From positions 1 to 64,000 of the forward strand of contig MU266353.1 of assembly GCA_021014945.1 (NCBI GenBank): 64,000 nucleotides of DNA. Reading direction: 5' to 3'. This stretch comes from Leucogyrophana mollusca (Eukaryota > Basidiomycota > Agaricomycetes > Boletales). Every line of letters starts with the position of its first letter. Positions within the stretch are counted from its first letter, which is position 1. Below the pieces are notes generated by a model that did no database searches, was not told the origin of the DNA, and saw nothing but the letters and a program-made list of their open reading frames with translations. Positions 10,818-22,036 of the stretch are shown here, piece by piece. The position numbers and the translations under genes are program-made.

Positions 10818-13078
10818 ATGTCCAAATCGCAGGAGGTGTTCGTTAGCACCGAGTCTGCTGACGACAGCCACGAAGATGCTGTACCTCTTCATAAGGCTGA
10901 CAATGCCTTATTGAAGAAGCTCGGCTACAAGAGCGAGTTCAAGCGCGAATTTTCGGTGTGTTCTTGAAATCCTGATAAATCATAACACTGTCCGCAGCTT
11001 TGTTCGCTGTAGCTTCTGGAGACAGTGTCATTCTCTCTCGCCATCATGGCCGTTTCTTGTGGGATTACCACAGGATACGACTATCCGCTTCTCGCTGGTT
11101 CGCGTATTTTACTGTCCATCCACTCTGTCACTGAATTTTTCTCAAGGAGGTCACTTTGCGATGGTGTGGGGATGGTCGATTCCCTGCGTGTTCGTTTTAT
11201 GCATTGCAGCATCAATGGCCGAACTGGCCTCCGCGATGCCGTCAGTCTCGTTGCTCTAGGGTTCATTGATTTGTCTGAACTGGTCCCCAGGACGAGCGCA
11301 GGTTTATATTACTTTGCCGCCAAGATGGCCTCGGAGGAACATTCTGCTCTCGCGAGCTGGATTACTGGATGGTCAAACATAACCGGACAAGTGACGCTAG
11401 TTTGCTCAATAGACTATACGTGGTGAGATTTTACTCATCCGCGCGAAGGACCCTCGTCTTTACATTCGCCTTTCAGTGCTGAGTTAATCACGACTGGGAT
11501 CGCGATGATCACAGACGGCGCCATCGTTTTAGGACCCGGACCTACCTTTGGGATATTGCTCGCGATCTTCTTCATCCAAGCCATCTTGTGTTCCGCAGGG
11601 ACGCGTGTGCTGGCAAGGATGACTGTTGTCATCATGTTGATTATAAGTGAGCCTATGACTCTGTATCTTGCTTTCGTTGATGGCTTATCTCTTTTAGTGG
11701 GAACTACCATCGCAGCTATCGTCTCTTTGCTCGTCTGCTCCAGAGGCAATGGCGTAACACCAAAGGATGCATTCACAAAGTTCGAAAATAATACTGGGTG
11801 GACGAACAGTAAACAATCTCATTTCGTTCCTTAACTCGATCGCTCTAAGATTGATGACTCGCAGATGTTTGGGCCTTCATTTTGGCATTCACCTCGCCAA
11901 TGTGGTCATTGACAGGGTGTAAGTTAATCCGCCAATGAGGTACGCGCACTCAAAGAGAGCTCATCATCGTTTTCCTCAGACGACTCTGCAGCTCACATCG
12001 CGGAAGAAACTGCGGGAGCAGCTCGAGCAGCACCCATCGCAATTATGGCTGGTGTCATAGGCACCGAAGTTCTCGGCCTAATCTATTATATCGCAGCGTC
12101 TTTTGCAACCGCCTCGGTGCCTGATATCATACAGACGAAACTCGCCTTGCCGATGGGACAGGTGTTCCTTAACGTGCTTGGTAAAAAAGGAGCACTGGCT
12201 CTTTGGTGGTCCATCGGGTTTCTCCAGGTAGGTCGAATCCACCGAGGGGTTGTTTCCGCGGGCTCAAAGCTTCGCTTTAGTTTCTATGTGGATGCTCTCA
12301 GGTTGTCGATGCATCGAGGGTCGTATTCGCATTTTCCAGAGATAATGCCCTCCCAGGCTCCCGCTGGTGGAAGCAAATCAATCGACGCACCAGGACGCCA
12401 GTGAACGCCGTGTGGTTTGTTATGCTGTTGTCTGCGTTATGTGGTCTGTTGTCGCTTTCCGCGGCGGCTTTCGATTCTCTGGCATCGTACGTATTGATCT
12501 ATTTGTTGTTTGGAATGGTCATTGATGTAGATGTAGGGCCTCCGTAATTGGTATCGAATTCATGTTTATCTTTGAAATCGCTCACTGACACATCTCGACG
12601 TTCAGGACTATATATTAGGTAAGTTAAACTGCCCTTGGTTTCGCCATGTTTCCCGAGTGCTCATTGCATATTTACAGCTATGTGTACCCCACGCTAATGC
12701 GCATTACCTCTGGTAAAGACAAACTAGTTCCGGGGCCGTTCAACTTGGGCCGGTGGTCTCGGCCTTGCGGAGCCATAGCTGTTGCTTGGACCGCCTTCAT
12801 GCTCGTCATGCTGATGTTCCCGTATACGCAGACAGCGAATGCACAGACCATTAGTGCGTTAAGATGATAGATCTGTTGAACTTGGGCTGAATACCCGTTT
12901 TCTAGATTATGCGTTCGTGATCATCGTCGCCGTCTTCCTCTTTGCGTCACTGTCTTGGATCTTCTCGGCCCGACATTGGTTTACTGGGCCCATTCCGAAT
13001 ATAGATGGACCCAAGAGGCCCGAATCTTCGTCGTATGAGGAGAAACAGGATACAATGGAGCAATATACCGGCGAGTAG
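10818..13078 (+). CDS. APC-superfamily amino-acid/GABA permease
   Basis: Thirteen exons (10818-10955, 11013-11097, 11147-11240, 11291-11422, 11477-11646, 11698-11808, 11865-11918, 11980-12227, 12281-12486, 12537-12550, 12606-12618, 12678-12853, 12906-13078) give 537 aa with about 12 TM helices. Diagnostic blocks are FKREFSLLETVSFSLAIM, GGHFAMVWGW, SMAELASAMPTSAGLYYF, ASWITGWSNITGQ, DSAAHIAEET, NALPGSRWWKQINRRTRTPV and the RITSGKDKLVPGPFNLGRWS loop. These place it with fungal GABA/choline/polyamine permeases (UGA4/HNM1 type). Two micro-exons of 14 and 13 nt encode the ASVIGLYI helix region. The substrate is not predictable from sequence. The gene is convergent with ARC1, whose stop is 115 bp away. 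Confidence 0.92.
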
Positions 13079-13193
13079 CTTGATAATACACCTCAAGCTG
13101 CAGCTACATCGTCTTCGGAAGCACAATACATCTATCAAAAACTTCTACGGTGGCTGCTACACATTTATTCTGTGCTACTCCGGGGGAGTTCCT

Positions 13194-14802
13194 CTACGAC
13201 AGTGACGCGCCAACTAGCGTCGGAGCAACACACACTCCATCCTTCGTGCGAATCCGGTGTGCCGTTTTGGTCACTGGATTGACCCACGCGGCTTCCTTCG
13301 TATCTAGTGTGGTGAAGCCTGCGAAAAGACATGAGAAAGTAATAAAAGTACCGGGCTTTACTGGTGTACCTGGCTGTATGGTCTCAAAAATCTTCTTCTT
13401 GGGATTCATTTGAGATACCGGTGTTGCATCTTCATGCCATGGGTGAGTGGGCTAGGAGAGATAGCAGAGGGGCCGAGAATTACATACTTTCGTATTCAGG
13501 TCCCTCGAAGTACACGCGTTCTCCAGGTTTTGAGCCTGGTGGGGGCTGTATCAGTTCTATCCCGGCGTCCTTTCCATCTTTCGACGTTGCCTGTATATCC
13601 ACAACGTCAAGTACGACCCAGAACCACTGATGTGAAGAATACCACGAACCGCAAGGACCATAGCGAAACTCTTGACGCCCCGCATGTTCGCAGGTTTTAG
13701 GTTGCACTGCGACCCACGATAAGCGCCACGACGAGTTACTACAAACTCGGACTTACAATCGCAACCAGATACTTATCCTGCATATCCTCAATTGGAATAT
13801 AATGAACCAGACCTGATACAACAGTGCGCGGTCCGGTCTCCTCTCCGAGGTCGATTTGCTGTACATTGCACAACCCACCATAAACCTTGCCCGAACAGCA
13901 GAAAAGGAACAGCGAACATACCTCGATATAAAGGCCGTCCGCATCAGGGTGCTTCTTGACTGATCGATACAATCAAACAGTTGCTCGCTGCTATTGCAGC
14001 AAACTCACCATCAATGATATGCCCTACTCGCATGTCGATCATAGAAGGTACAGGCTCGCCAGCATCCTCGGCCTCAACCTTACCACCGGCAGGGGCACTT
14101 TTTTTCTTCCCTGCATCGCCAGCGGGTGCAGTAGCCTTCTTCTTATCTTTCGGTGCTTTGTCCTTGGATACTTTCTCTTCTTTTGAATCCGGAATCGGTT
14201 CAACCTCTTTTGTCACAGCTGGTTGATCTTGGACCTTGGGTGCTTTCTCCTTCTTCTTGGAAGGCTCGATTTTCCGTTCGAGAGCAGGAGCGCTATCTAT
14301 GGCGAGGGCGACGAGGGAAAATGCGGGAGTCAAAGCCTGTGCTGCCTCACGTACAGATGGTCGCGTCTGGATGTGATCGAAGTAACGGGTTAGTGCAGGC
14401 GTCGAGTAATACTGTGTAGGTTGAAGCTGGGACTGAGATACTTGTCTAAGCTCGGGAACATAGACTTTCAGCTCGATAGAGAAACCCACCAGGGTAGGAT
14501 GAAGCGCGCCATAAAGCGCGACGTCTGCTGCTGTAAGGTAGTTGCTGACAACGTAAGTCCGAGGAATCAATTGCGCATCCAGATCCTGAAATTTTTCACT
14601 GTTAACTTACGAACACTTTCAACAAAAGTGAACACAATACCGTCAGGGCCTCTGGTTTAACGACATCGCCCAGCGCAACTTTCTCTATCCAACTCACAAC
14701 TTCCGCCTTGTCAGCATCAGTCTTCCCGACGTCCTCGCGTGAGTTCTCGACGAGATCCTTGAGCGGCGAAGGTAGCTTGGAAACGGATGCTTCGTAGGAC
14801 AT
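13194..14802 (-). CDS. ARC1: ARC1-like tRNA-binding aminoacyl-tRNA synthetase cofactor
   Basis: Eight exons (14802-14641, 14585-14490, 14432-14009, 13959-13922, 13858-13757, 13706-13650, 13590-13488, 13429-13194) give 405 aa. The order is an N-terminal GST-like domain ([32 protein letters not shown]), a Lys/Ala/Pro-rich linker (residues about 155-225) that binds tRNA nonspecifically, then an EMAP-II/OB-fold. The fold shows [56 protein letters not shown] and [13 protein letters not shown]. In yeast, Arc1 delivers tRNA to MetRS and GluRS in the cytosol. The architecture is the same here, so orthology is very likely. Human AIMP1 is the related alternative. Confidence 0.93.
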
Positions 14803-15410
14803 TCTTTTGACGAATCCTTGACTCCAGACGCAGTGCTGTATATTAAATCGATGAGTATGTAGCGATCGAGTCAAGATACTCATTTAGCAGAAATGGTACA
14901 CAGGAAATCAATAGATGCACGTGACTCAATTGCTTTTGCTCAACTTGGCCACAGTATTACCATTACCCGACTCCCGCGCTCAGGACTTAGTAGGGATCCT
15001 TGCCGTAGCTGGCACACATGTTCCTTCATCTCACAGGACTTCTGGCTGCAAGAGACACTGAAGGATCATCGGTAAGGCCATCAGCGTCCCAAACAACAAT
15101 CTCCGAGTATTGCGACCACCAGATGAACCAGTTCTCTCTTGGCAACAGAGTCGCTGTTTGCATGATTCCTGAACCCTTTCCGATGTAGCTTGCTGATATC
15201 CCAGTTCAGCTTTGGGAGACGAGACTGGACGCGGTGAGTTGGTAGACGTCAAATAGCAGATTCCAATTGACAGCACTCCGACGGCCTTGTTTTCGGGGCG
15301 GGCTGACTCGGTTCACAATCTGTTGTAGCATGCCGCACTTCCCCTTCGTCCTTGACATAATTGAAGTATAACTCTGAACGAAGTAGGTAAAATCCATTTG
15401 ATAGCATCCA
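14803..15410. other. Intergenic region, no gene recognised
   Basis: A 608-bp stretch lies between the ARC1 start and the stop of the 2OG oxygenase. Short open frames on the minus strand (for example 15031-15276) show no family resemblance and no good splice partners. It likely holds the ARC1 promoter and the oxygenase 3' UTR. Confidence 0.5.
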
Positions 15411-16856
15411 CTAATCATACCTGCCCTTCCCCTCAATTGCAAAATTACCACTTACTTTCTGAAGGAGGAAATCGCCATACACAACGGGACCATAGGTCTT
15501 GCTATCAGTCAAGGCCTCAACACTGTCCTTGCCTTGTATGCGAAAGGCGGCAGGGAGGGGCGTCACGTTTGCGCTGAAATTCGGTTCGAAGAAGAATGGT
15601 ATCCTGCAAACACACGTCAGGCGCATCAAAGGATACCCGTCCAGGAATCATCTCGTACGAAACGCTGTGGAAAGGATGGTCAGTGAGGAGTTATGTACTG
15701 GAAATGCATACAGTCGTACCGGTAGTTTGAACCTCGATGGACAACCCGGTGGAGAGTGCTCTTATACAAACCATTGCTCCAGATCTCCCACACTGCATTC
15801 ACTCAGTACACTCCACCACGACGCTGGAACGACTCACTTTCTCCAACGTTACAAACAATGCAACCCGGGATTGGATCGGCGTTGATCCACGTACCCTGCT
15901 CGGTACCGTTCTCGGTCGGGAGATCATCACTCTCCGAGGTGCTATCACTAGCTTGTCGAAGAAATACTTGCAGAGCAGATCGCGTCGGGTCTGCATAGAG
16001 AAAACTAGAACGGTTCTAGATATTCAGCCGTGCACTGGGGTTGACTTGAGGCGATATTCACGTTAAGCATCCATAATCTCTGCGCAAAGTATTGTCAGAT
16101 ACACCCAACCTGCAGCAACTAGCGACTTTACTTATGAGCTCCACATGAGAACCCATCATGGTCGTTGGGTAAAGGCGGGTATCCTATGATGCGCATTACC
16201 CAGAAGCTATCGTCGACCTGACTGCGCAGGTCTTCCCATTCTTCTGTAGTCATCCCAAGGCCGACAGCCATTCTAAACAAAACTCGTGAGCACGGAGTGA
16301 CCCCGCAGGCCGAGGGCAAGGAAACCCACGCCTCCATGACTAGCATCCCTAGAATCTTCATCTTCTCTACCCACTGGGAAAACTTTCGTTGAAAGTTAGG
16401 GACATCGGGCCATTGATTCTCGCCCCACAAAGGTTTCGTCTTGTCGGGCTGATCCACGGACTTGTAAAAGTCTATGCCCTCGTGATTGTCCGCCTTGCCG
16501 TTCGTGACGTTCTCCTTTAATCTCTGATAACCTAGGGAAATCGTACCATTGATTCATATTCGAAGTAGGATAGCACATCGCTGCGTCATACCTCTGGCCT
16601 GATCCTGATTCCTGATCGAGATTTTATCCTTCTCTTCTTGAGGCAACGCAAAGAATTCGCGTGCAAGTCGAGTCAGTTCTTCAGGTTCATCAGCGTCGAC
16701 GAATTTGGATATGTCGAGATAGAAGAACCCGTAGTTCACGCAGGCATCATGGAGGGCTTCTGACGTGACAAGACGTGCAGCATCGTCGCGCCGATCCAGG
16801 TAGGGCCCAATGTCAATGATAGGCAGCTCACTGCTCGTTTCAGAGACTTCAGCCAT
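15411..16856 (-). CDS. 2-oxoglutarate/Fe(II)-dependent oxygenase (IPNS-like)
   Basis: Eight exons (16856-16592, 16531-16330, 16272-16132, 16079-16062, 16004-15838, 15792-15720, 15664-15659, 15603-15411) give 354 aa. The DIOX_N domain starts ELPIIDIGPYLD and has NYGFFYLDI and REFFALPQEEKDKI. The catalytic 2OG-FeII core shows the iron ligands H-x-D in CGAHKDYGCLT, LQVFLRQ, and the distal His in LHRVVHRGSNYRVS, where RVS is the 2OG-binding R-x-S. The end is PFFFEPNFSANVTPL and a KVSGNF tail. Relatives hydroxylate or desaturate small molecules; the substrate is unknown. Two exons are tiny: 18 nt holding the H-x-D region codons and 6 nt (CGTTTC) finishing R-x-S. The total length is an exact codon multiple, supporting the model. 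Confidence 0.9.
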
Positions 16857-17196
16857 GTCAGACCACGAGATCGGAGATACTTGAGAAGGTGCTCAAGCTC
16901 CTCACGACTCCCGAGGCAAAGCTGTCGTATCAGTGAAAGATAAGTGTCACCTTGACTGAGCGAACATGCACGGATTGAGATCATTGATCATTACTTATCC
17001 TGATTAAGAAGTCAAAACTCAGATCGCGATAAGATAAAAATGACCGACCCCCCCAATTTGCAACCCTTCCAAGCTCATGGCTTACATGCATCTTGAATTC
17101 TTGTGCGCGAAACATTAATGGGGTCTATAATTGCACTGGGTGGAGGTACAGCGAAACGAAAGAAAAGAAAGCCAGACGAATGTACAGAGCTACGTA
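16857..17196. other. Intergenic region, promoter of the 2OG oxygenase
   Basis: A 340-bp stretch lies upstream of the oxygenase start and downstream of the histone-fold gene stop. It contains a C-run (gaccgacccccccaatttg, about 17042-17060). No coding exon was recognised. Confidence 0.45.
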
Positions 17197-18540
17197 CTAC
17201 CGAAACCCGTTTTCCGGGCGATGCTGTTGTGAGTATATTGTACGCCCTGGATTTTGTGCAATCCGCCCAAATCCTCCATGAGGATCTTGCAGAAAGCCAC
17301 TCGCAGGACCAGTGTATTGACCAGGCCAGCTCGACGGATACTCGTGGTGAGTTGATGATTCTGGGAGGTCGTACGAGGAGCGGGAGCCAGACCGCTGCGA
17401 GCCGGATGTATGTCTCGGTGACGATGCCGTGCCAACCCATGACACGTCGTTCGAGCGGTGATGTGACGCGCCGTTGACCGCATCGTCGTCGAGCTCTTCC
17501 TCCTGGTCTGACCTCTTCCCCCTCGCTCCCCGGCTCGCACTGGCACTCCAAACGGGATCGGCATCAGCACCGTCAATGTGGTTATCCAAACTAGGTTGCC
17601 TCCTGTCGTCCCTTCGTTTATGGTCTCTCTTTGTGCTGCTCACGCTTGCACTACCAGATGTTTTCTCCTTGCCGTTCGTTGCAGGACGACTCTTGGCTTT
17701 TGGCTTGCCGTTAGGCTGGCTTATGCTAGTAGCTGGTGGGGGCTGTGTCTGGAGCGTCGACGACATTGCGGGATTGGCTTCTAGGATTTCCTTCTCCTTT
17801 GCTTCTCTTCGCTCAAGTGCTTCAGAAAGCGATATGGGTTCTGGGATGGTATCTATGGGACACGCGGAGCGTGAGGTCATGTGTAGAACGCAGATTACAA
17901 ATGTTTACCTTGCAGGAACATGAACTCCTGATACTGCTGAGTGGATGATGCTGGGCGGACACTGAGCGCAGACATCACCGAAATATAAAATTCACGCACC
18001 CATGTCAGCATAGTTAACGGTGGTTCGCCGCAACGCGGACGCGTGCCGTTGCCCTGCTTGGGACATTCGTTTTATAAACTCTTCCTGCGCGTAAGGGACT
18101 GAGATGAGATTCTGTTCACTTGAAAGCATGTTACTAACTGTGGCGACTGAAAGGATGAATACAGCCTCTTTCGACATAGTGAGACTGCCTGTGACCCCTA
18201 CATCGAGGAGCTGGTGAGCCACGCATTGTCAGGCATGATGGATGTACCCACCGTCCGCTTGTAGGATGTTTTCCACTCGTGATGAAGGAAGTAAACTGGA
18301 TCCTGGTGGTCGTTCGCCGAATCTTTTCCCACCTTTCTTCTGCCCCGCAGTGGACGCGCTTGCGCCGACGTCGTCGCCCTGCTCTGAGTCCGAGTCCAGT
18401 TCATCTACTTCGGCCTCGTCCTCAGAGTCGGTGGGAAGAGCGTAGACGCTTGCGCTGCTGTGATTCTGGATGCTTTGGTTATTGTAAAGATGCGGCGGGG
18501 ATTGTGCAAGTAACGAGGGATCTGGGTAATATGCGGCCAT
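17197..18540 (-). CDS. Histone-fold protein (CBFD/NF-YB/HMF; Dpb3/POLE4-like)
   Basis: Five exons (18540-18252, 18197-18139, 18084-18000, 17950-17909, 17852-17197) give 376 aa. The first 85 residues are low-complexity with a strongly acidic stretch (SEDEAEVDELDSDSEQ). A histone fold follows: LLPSSRVENILQADGVTGSL, TMSKEAVFILSVATEEFIKR, and TTVNYADMASSTQQYQEFMF. After it lies an acidic/basic coiled segment (SEALERREAKEKEIL) and a long disordered Ser/Pro/Gln-rich tail. The fold most resembles the POLE4/Dpb3/CHRAC class that pairs with a second histone-fold partner in DNA polymerase epsilon or chromatin remodellers. The extended tail is unusual for Dpb3, so the exact complex is uncertain. Confidence 0.83.
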
Positions 18541-18978
18541 TGGTGCGTTTAAAAGACGTGGTCTGTGGGGGTCCTCAGTCTACTATTCCAAGCTGGTTGA
18601 TAAGTTTTTTGGGCTGCTGATGGTGCTTGAGGCTGGTAGAAGGAGGGGAATGGGTAGGGAAAAGAAAGAAAGTTCAGTGAGGGCAAGGCATGTCGTATGA
18701 AACTCGGGTCGTAGGTGTATGAGAAAAGTTAACAAGCGCTTCACGCCGCTCTCATATCATCCGAACCAGCACTTGGGATAACCTCGTTCGGGACAGCATC
18801 CTCCGGGAGATTCGGCACAATCTCAACTATCACGCTTGAATAAAGCTATAACGAAGGACATGCGATAAACGATGCAACGATGCGACTGAGGAGGGAGGAC
18901 TACAGATACAATAATAGAGAGATATACGATACATAGTGGCCTCGGAGCGGCAGACAGAACGAATCAGTCTCCAAGCTT
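18541..18978. other. Intergenic region, no gene recognised
   Basis: A 438-bp stretch lies between the histone-fold start and the HSP20 stop. It is likely the promoter of the former plus the 3' UTR of the latter. No element was recognised. Confidence 0.45.
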
Positions 18979-19606
18979 TCATTCCACCTCGATCTTCACG
19001 CTACCCTTATCCTCTGCCTTTGGGATCGTCAAAGTAAGGATACCATCGCTCAACTTGGCTGATACCTTAGCGCTATCAACCGCACGAGGAAGCCACACAG
19101 TTCGCGTGAATCTCGAGCTACCGGTATACAAGCGCTCGGTCGACAGCTGATTTGACGATTGCTCAGTGATCGCGTCGCTCCCTGTAGAACATGATTAAAC
19201 ATCAAAACATATTTAAGCGGAGGTGACTGGTCCACACACCTTCTTCTTGACCTTGAATTGTTGCCTGGGCCCCAGCATCCTGGGAGGTACCCCGCTCAGG
19301 CTGAACTGCATCTTCATTTCTCCGGCTGAATGCCTTCCCCTCGATGGTGACGCTGCGGCCACCATCCCCAATCCTAATATCCACGTTCTCCTTCTTCACT
19401 CCCGGCAGGTCCGCCTCCAAAATGTACTTGTCCCCCTCTTCAGTTAAGTCAACCGCAGGCCGAAGGGCGCTAGGCGAGTGAAAAAAGGGGTCATCAAGCA
19501 GAGAGCGATGCGGGAATCCGTTTGCTGCAGGGGCCCTCCCAAAGGGCTCCTCTAGCATATGAAACAGGGGACGGAATTCATGAAAGAGTTGGCGCGCAAT
19601 GGACAT
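18979..19606 (-). CDS. Small heat-shock protein, HSP20 family
   Basis: Two exons (19606-19240, 19181-18979) give 189 aa. A short N-terminal arm (MSIARQLFHEFRPLFHMLEE) precedes the alpha-crystallin domain: RPAVDLTEEGDKYILEADLP, GVKKENVDIRI, SVTIEGKAFSRR, SSRFTRTVWLPRAVDSAKVS and SDGILTLTIPKAED. The loop between is Gln/Ala-rich (QPERGTSQDAGAQATIQ), longer than usual. The C-terminal IxI anchor appears as VKIEVE. It is an ATP-independent holdase that forms oligomers in the cytosol under stress. Heat control is strongly suggested by the element at 19824-19841 and a TATA box at 19697-19703. Confidence 0.95.
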
Positions 19607-19696
19607 GATGATGATTGATATGTATGGTAAGTGCGATTGATAGTCAACGAGAGCTGAGTACTGAGGTTCGAGCGCGGCAAACCCAAGCGGCTCCCA

Positions 19697-19703
19697 TTTT
19701 ATA
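19697..19703 (-). promoter_or_regulatory. TATA box of the HSP20 gene
   Basis: On the minus strand this reads TATAAAA, 91 bp upstream of the HSP20 ATG and downstream of the heat-shock element, the expected order for a heat-inducible promoter. Confidence 0.75.
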
Positions 19704-19823
19704 GGCAGGAAAGAGGAGTAATATATGATTTAGAGAACAATCGAGAACAAACGGTCATGTTGCTTTTCGATCCCAAAAGTTTGCCAAAGAGAGCGGTCGA
19801 AGGTCCTCGACAGGTGGCGGCAT

Positions 19824-19841
19824 TTCCCGAAAATTCCAGAA
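19824..19841. promoter_or_regulatory. Heat-shock element (four alternating GAA/TTC units)
   Basis: TTCccGAAaaTTCcaGAA contains four perfectly spaced, alternating nGAAn units, the consensus site for trimeric heat-shock factor Hsf1. It lies 218 bp upstream of the HSP20 ATG and about 120 bp upstream of its TATA box. Confidence 0.9.
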
Positions 19842-20056
19842 TACGGCTCCTCTTAGTGGCTGGGGTCCGTGCATGAGTGTCTTCGTCATCGGTCGATGTG
19901 TAGACAAGAATGCAATGGATATCAACGGTATCACGATTCACCTATGCCTCGTTCTGTTTTACATCAACGTTCAGCTCGTTTTCCGAAATCCCCCTACTTA
20001 CATGTTACTTTCATTCTCCGACTCCGTGCGCATGTATACGGTACACCGTAGTTGTC

Positions 20057-20209
20057 TCACCTCAGTCTCTTCGTCCATAGACTGAGGTGAGTATAGCGTT
20101 AGTTCCTCGTCACGTACTCGGACTGACCTTACTATAGACCGTTCTCGTTCCTAGGTATGATTGCAATGCAGTCTCTTCGTCCATAGACTGAGACCGTTCT
20201 CGTTCCTAG
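20057..20209. repeat. Hairpin and short direct repeats
   Basis: A perfect 12-bp inverted repeat (20057-20068 with 20079-20090, arms TCACCTCAGTCT, 10-nt loop CTTCGTCCAT) forms a strong hairpin. Its core is repeated at 20169-20192 (24-bp identical to 20063-20086). A second unit AGACCGTTCTCGTTCCTAG occurs at 20136-20154 and 20191-20209. The block is upstream of HSP20 and downstream of SGF29, with no coding capacity. Confidence 0.8.
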
Positions 20210-20329
20210 TCGGTAACTCGCCGTTCACATTCTGATAAACGGGGCATCAGAGTCGCTAAATGGTACATACAAGAATGACTACAGATATGCGATGAAGATA
20301 GGAGACACACAAATGGACCATAACGAAAC

Positions 20330-21674
20330 TTATGAACCAGGCCATTCAACAACCCATTGGGCAGCAACAGAATGCTCTTGATCATCGTCGTCCTCGAATT
20401 TGAGTTTATACATTGATATATGTTTCGGAGAGGTTCCCTGAAACAATGTCAGCATATTTGTATTATCCGAGTACGTCAGCGTGCATCGACTCTCACCCGC
20501 CCAGTTGGTTGTAAGTCGCGTGGCGATTGAGTGACTTCTGCACGATAAAAGCAGCTTGTATCCGGGTAAAGCGCCATGACTGTCGACCCTGCGGGAAACT
20601 CCTGGTACGCATTTGGATGTGCGGCATTATTCAGTGGAGCATTCGGATCTGGTAGGGGTATGATAGCTCGAAGGGTCGTATTGTAACATCTGAAAGCCAA
20701 AATAAATTTATGCTTCGTATGAGGTCATGTAAGACATACACGCCGGGCTGTCCGTCTTCCTGGGGCTCAACATCCTGAACTTCGTACCTGCGTGACCAGG
20801 CGATCAGAAGAGAAAATCTCAGAACACGCAATTGCATCACCCACCGATTCTTATCTTGATTAATGCACTTTGTGATTACCGCCAGTATCCACGTATTTTC
20901 GTCGGCTTCTGTAGTACTACCATCTGCTGTTTTGCCTGCAGGAGGGTGAAATGCTACCTTTCTCCCTTCCTGCAGCGGAAGCTGCTTTGCAAGAGCTTCT
21001 CTCCGCGCTTTCGGCTCGCGGGAAAATGGTATGCCCGAGGTTGGACCAGTGGAACTGCGTATAGGCACGTCTCGTGAGGGGGCGCGCACGGCAGGAGCTA
21101 CCGGTGGCGTAGCCACCATAGGAGTAGCAGCAGGTGAAGGCGGGCGTGGGCGTTTGTTGCGTTTCTCTGTGGCACAGTGAGTTTGACCGGTAGGAACGTG
21201 CCGAGAAATCCGATAGTACCTTGCGGCAGAGCCTCCGGAGCTTTCCTCAGCGCTATAAGAATGCCCACCTGCTCGATTGCCCGGTCAATTGCCCTTGTGG
21301 CATCATCAGACCCCTGGAGTCGTAAAGCTACAATAGCACCTACTTCACTTCGTCGTCGCTATTATTCCGTACTTCCTTGAGAGCAGAGGATAGCCGCTTG
21401 TAGTTTGTCTTGAGATTGTCGTAGCCTTCAGCAGGAAGGGCGTCATCTGTCGGCCATCCTGCTATCAGTCTGTTAACACGCCCGATGGTCTCTACGGAAC
21501 CAGGGCTCCCATAGACGTTCGATAAAGTGGACAGCGATTTAGCTGCGTGAGTCCAGTATTCTATTTCTACCGATTATTGGGACATGAACACAGATAAATA
21601 CCCCAACGGAAAGCACTCGCGAACTCACCTTCCGAAGATGCAGCCTTTGTGCCTGGAGCACGTCTTCTGTCCAT
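20330..21674 (-). CDS. SGF29: SAGA-associated factor 29, tandem-tudor H3K4me reader
   Basis: Seven exons (21674-21629, 21542-21373, 21313-21220, 21166-20845, 20787-20740, 20689-20497, 20437-20330) give 326 aa. The N-terminal half is helical (RLSSALKEGSDDATRAIDRA) and probably docks onto SAGA. A Pro/Arg-rich linker follows (KRNKRPRPPSPAATP). The C-terminal SGF29 domain has GRKVAFHPP, NTWILAVITKCINQDKNRYEVQDVEP, CYNTTLRAIIPLPD, FPAGSTVMALYPDTSCFYRAEV and MYKLKFEDDD-QEHSVAAQWVVEWP. In SAGA this double tudor recognises H3K4me2/3 through conserved aromatic residues (here within FYRAEV and MYKLKFEDD). The start is the first in-frame ATG and gives a plausible N-terminus, though a further upstream exon cannot be excluded. 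Confidence 0.92.
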
Positions 21675-22036
21675 CAAAGTGCGGGTCTGTAAAGCTGGTG
21701 ATGATTAGTTACGTTGTACAGTTGATTCGATCGTGTTAAGGGGTACAAACACGAAGGGTATTTGTTACAAAGATGGCTACGGCCGACACTGGCAAGGGTG
21801 TAAGTAACTTGAATGGCTGACCTTCGCGCTGAAGACGAACTTGGCAGGAACTAGCGGGATTCGCCACACCAAAGCCGCGGAGTCCAATATGGACTAGCAA
21901 CGACCCCTGACACCACCTAAGCCCGTGCAGACAGGCCGAGTACTTTAGATGTCTCATCGAGGTGGATAAAGTATGTACGTGGTACAAGTGTAATATTAAA
22001 AGAATATACCGGTGTTCATCATTCATGCTATGTCGG
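21675..22036. other. Intergenic region, SGF29 promoter
   Basis: A 362-bp region lies upstream of SGF29 and downstream of translin. Short open frames here lack any recognisable motif or splice partner. No element was identified. Confidence 0.45.
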
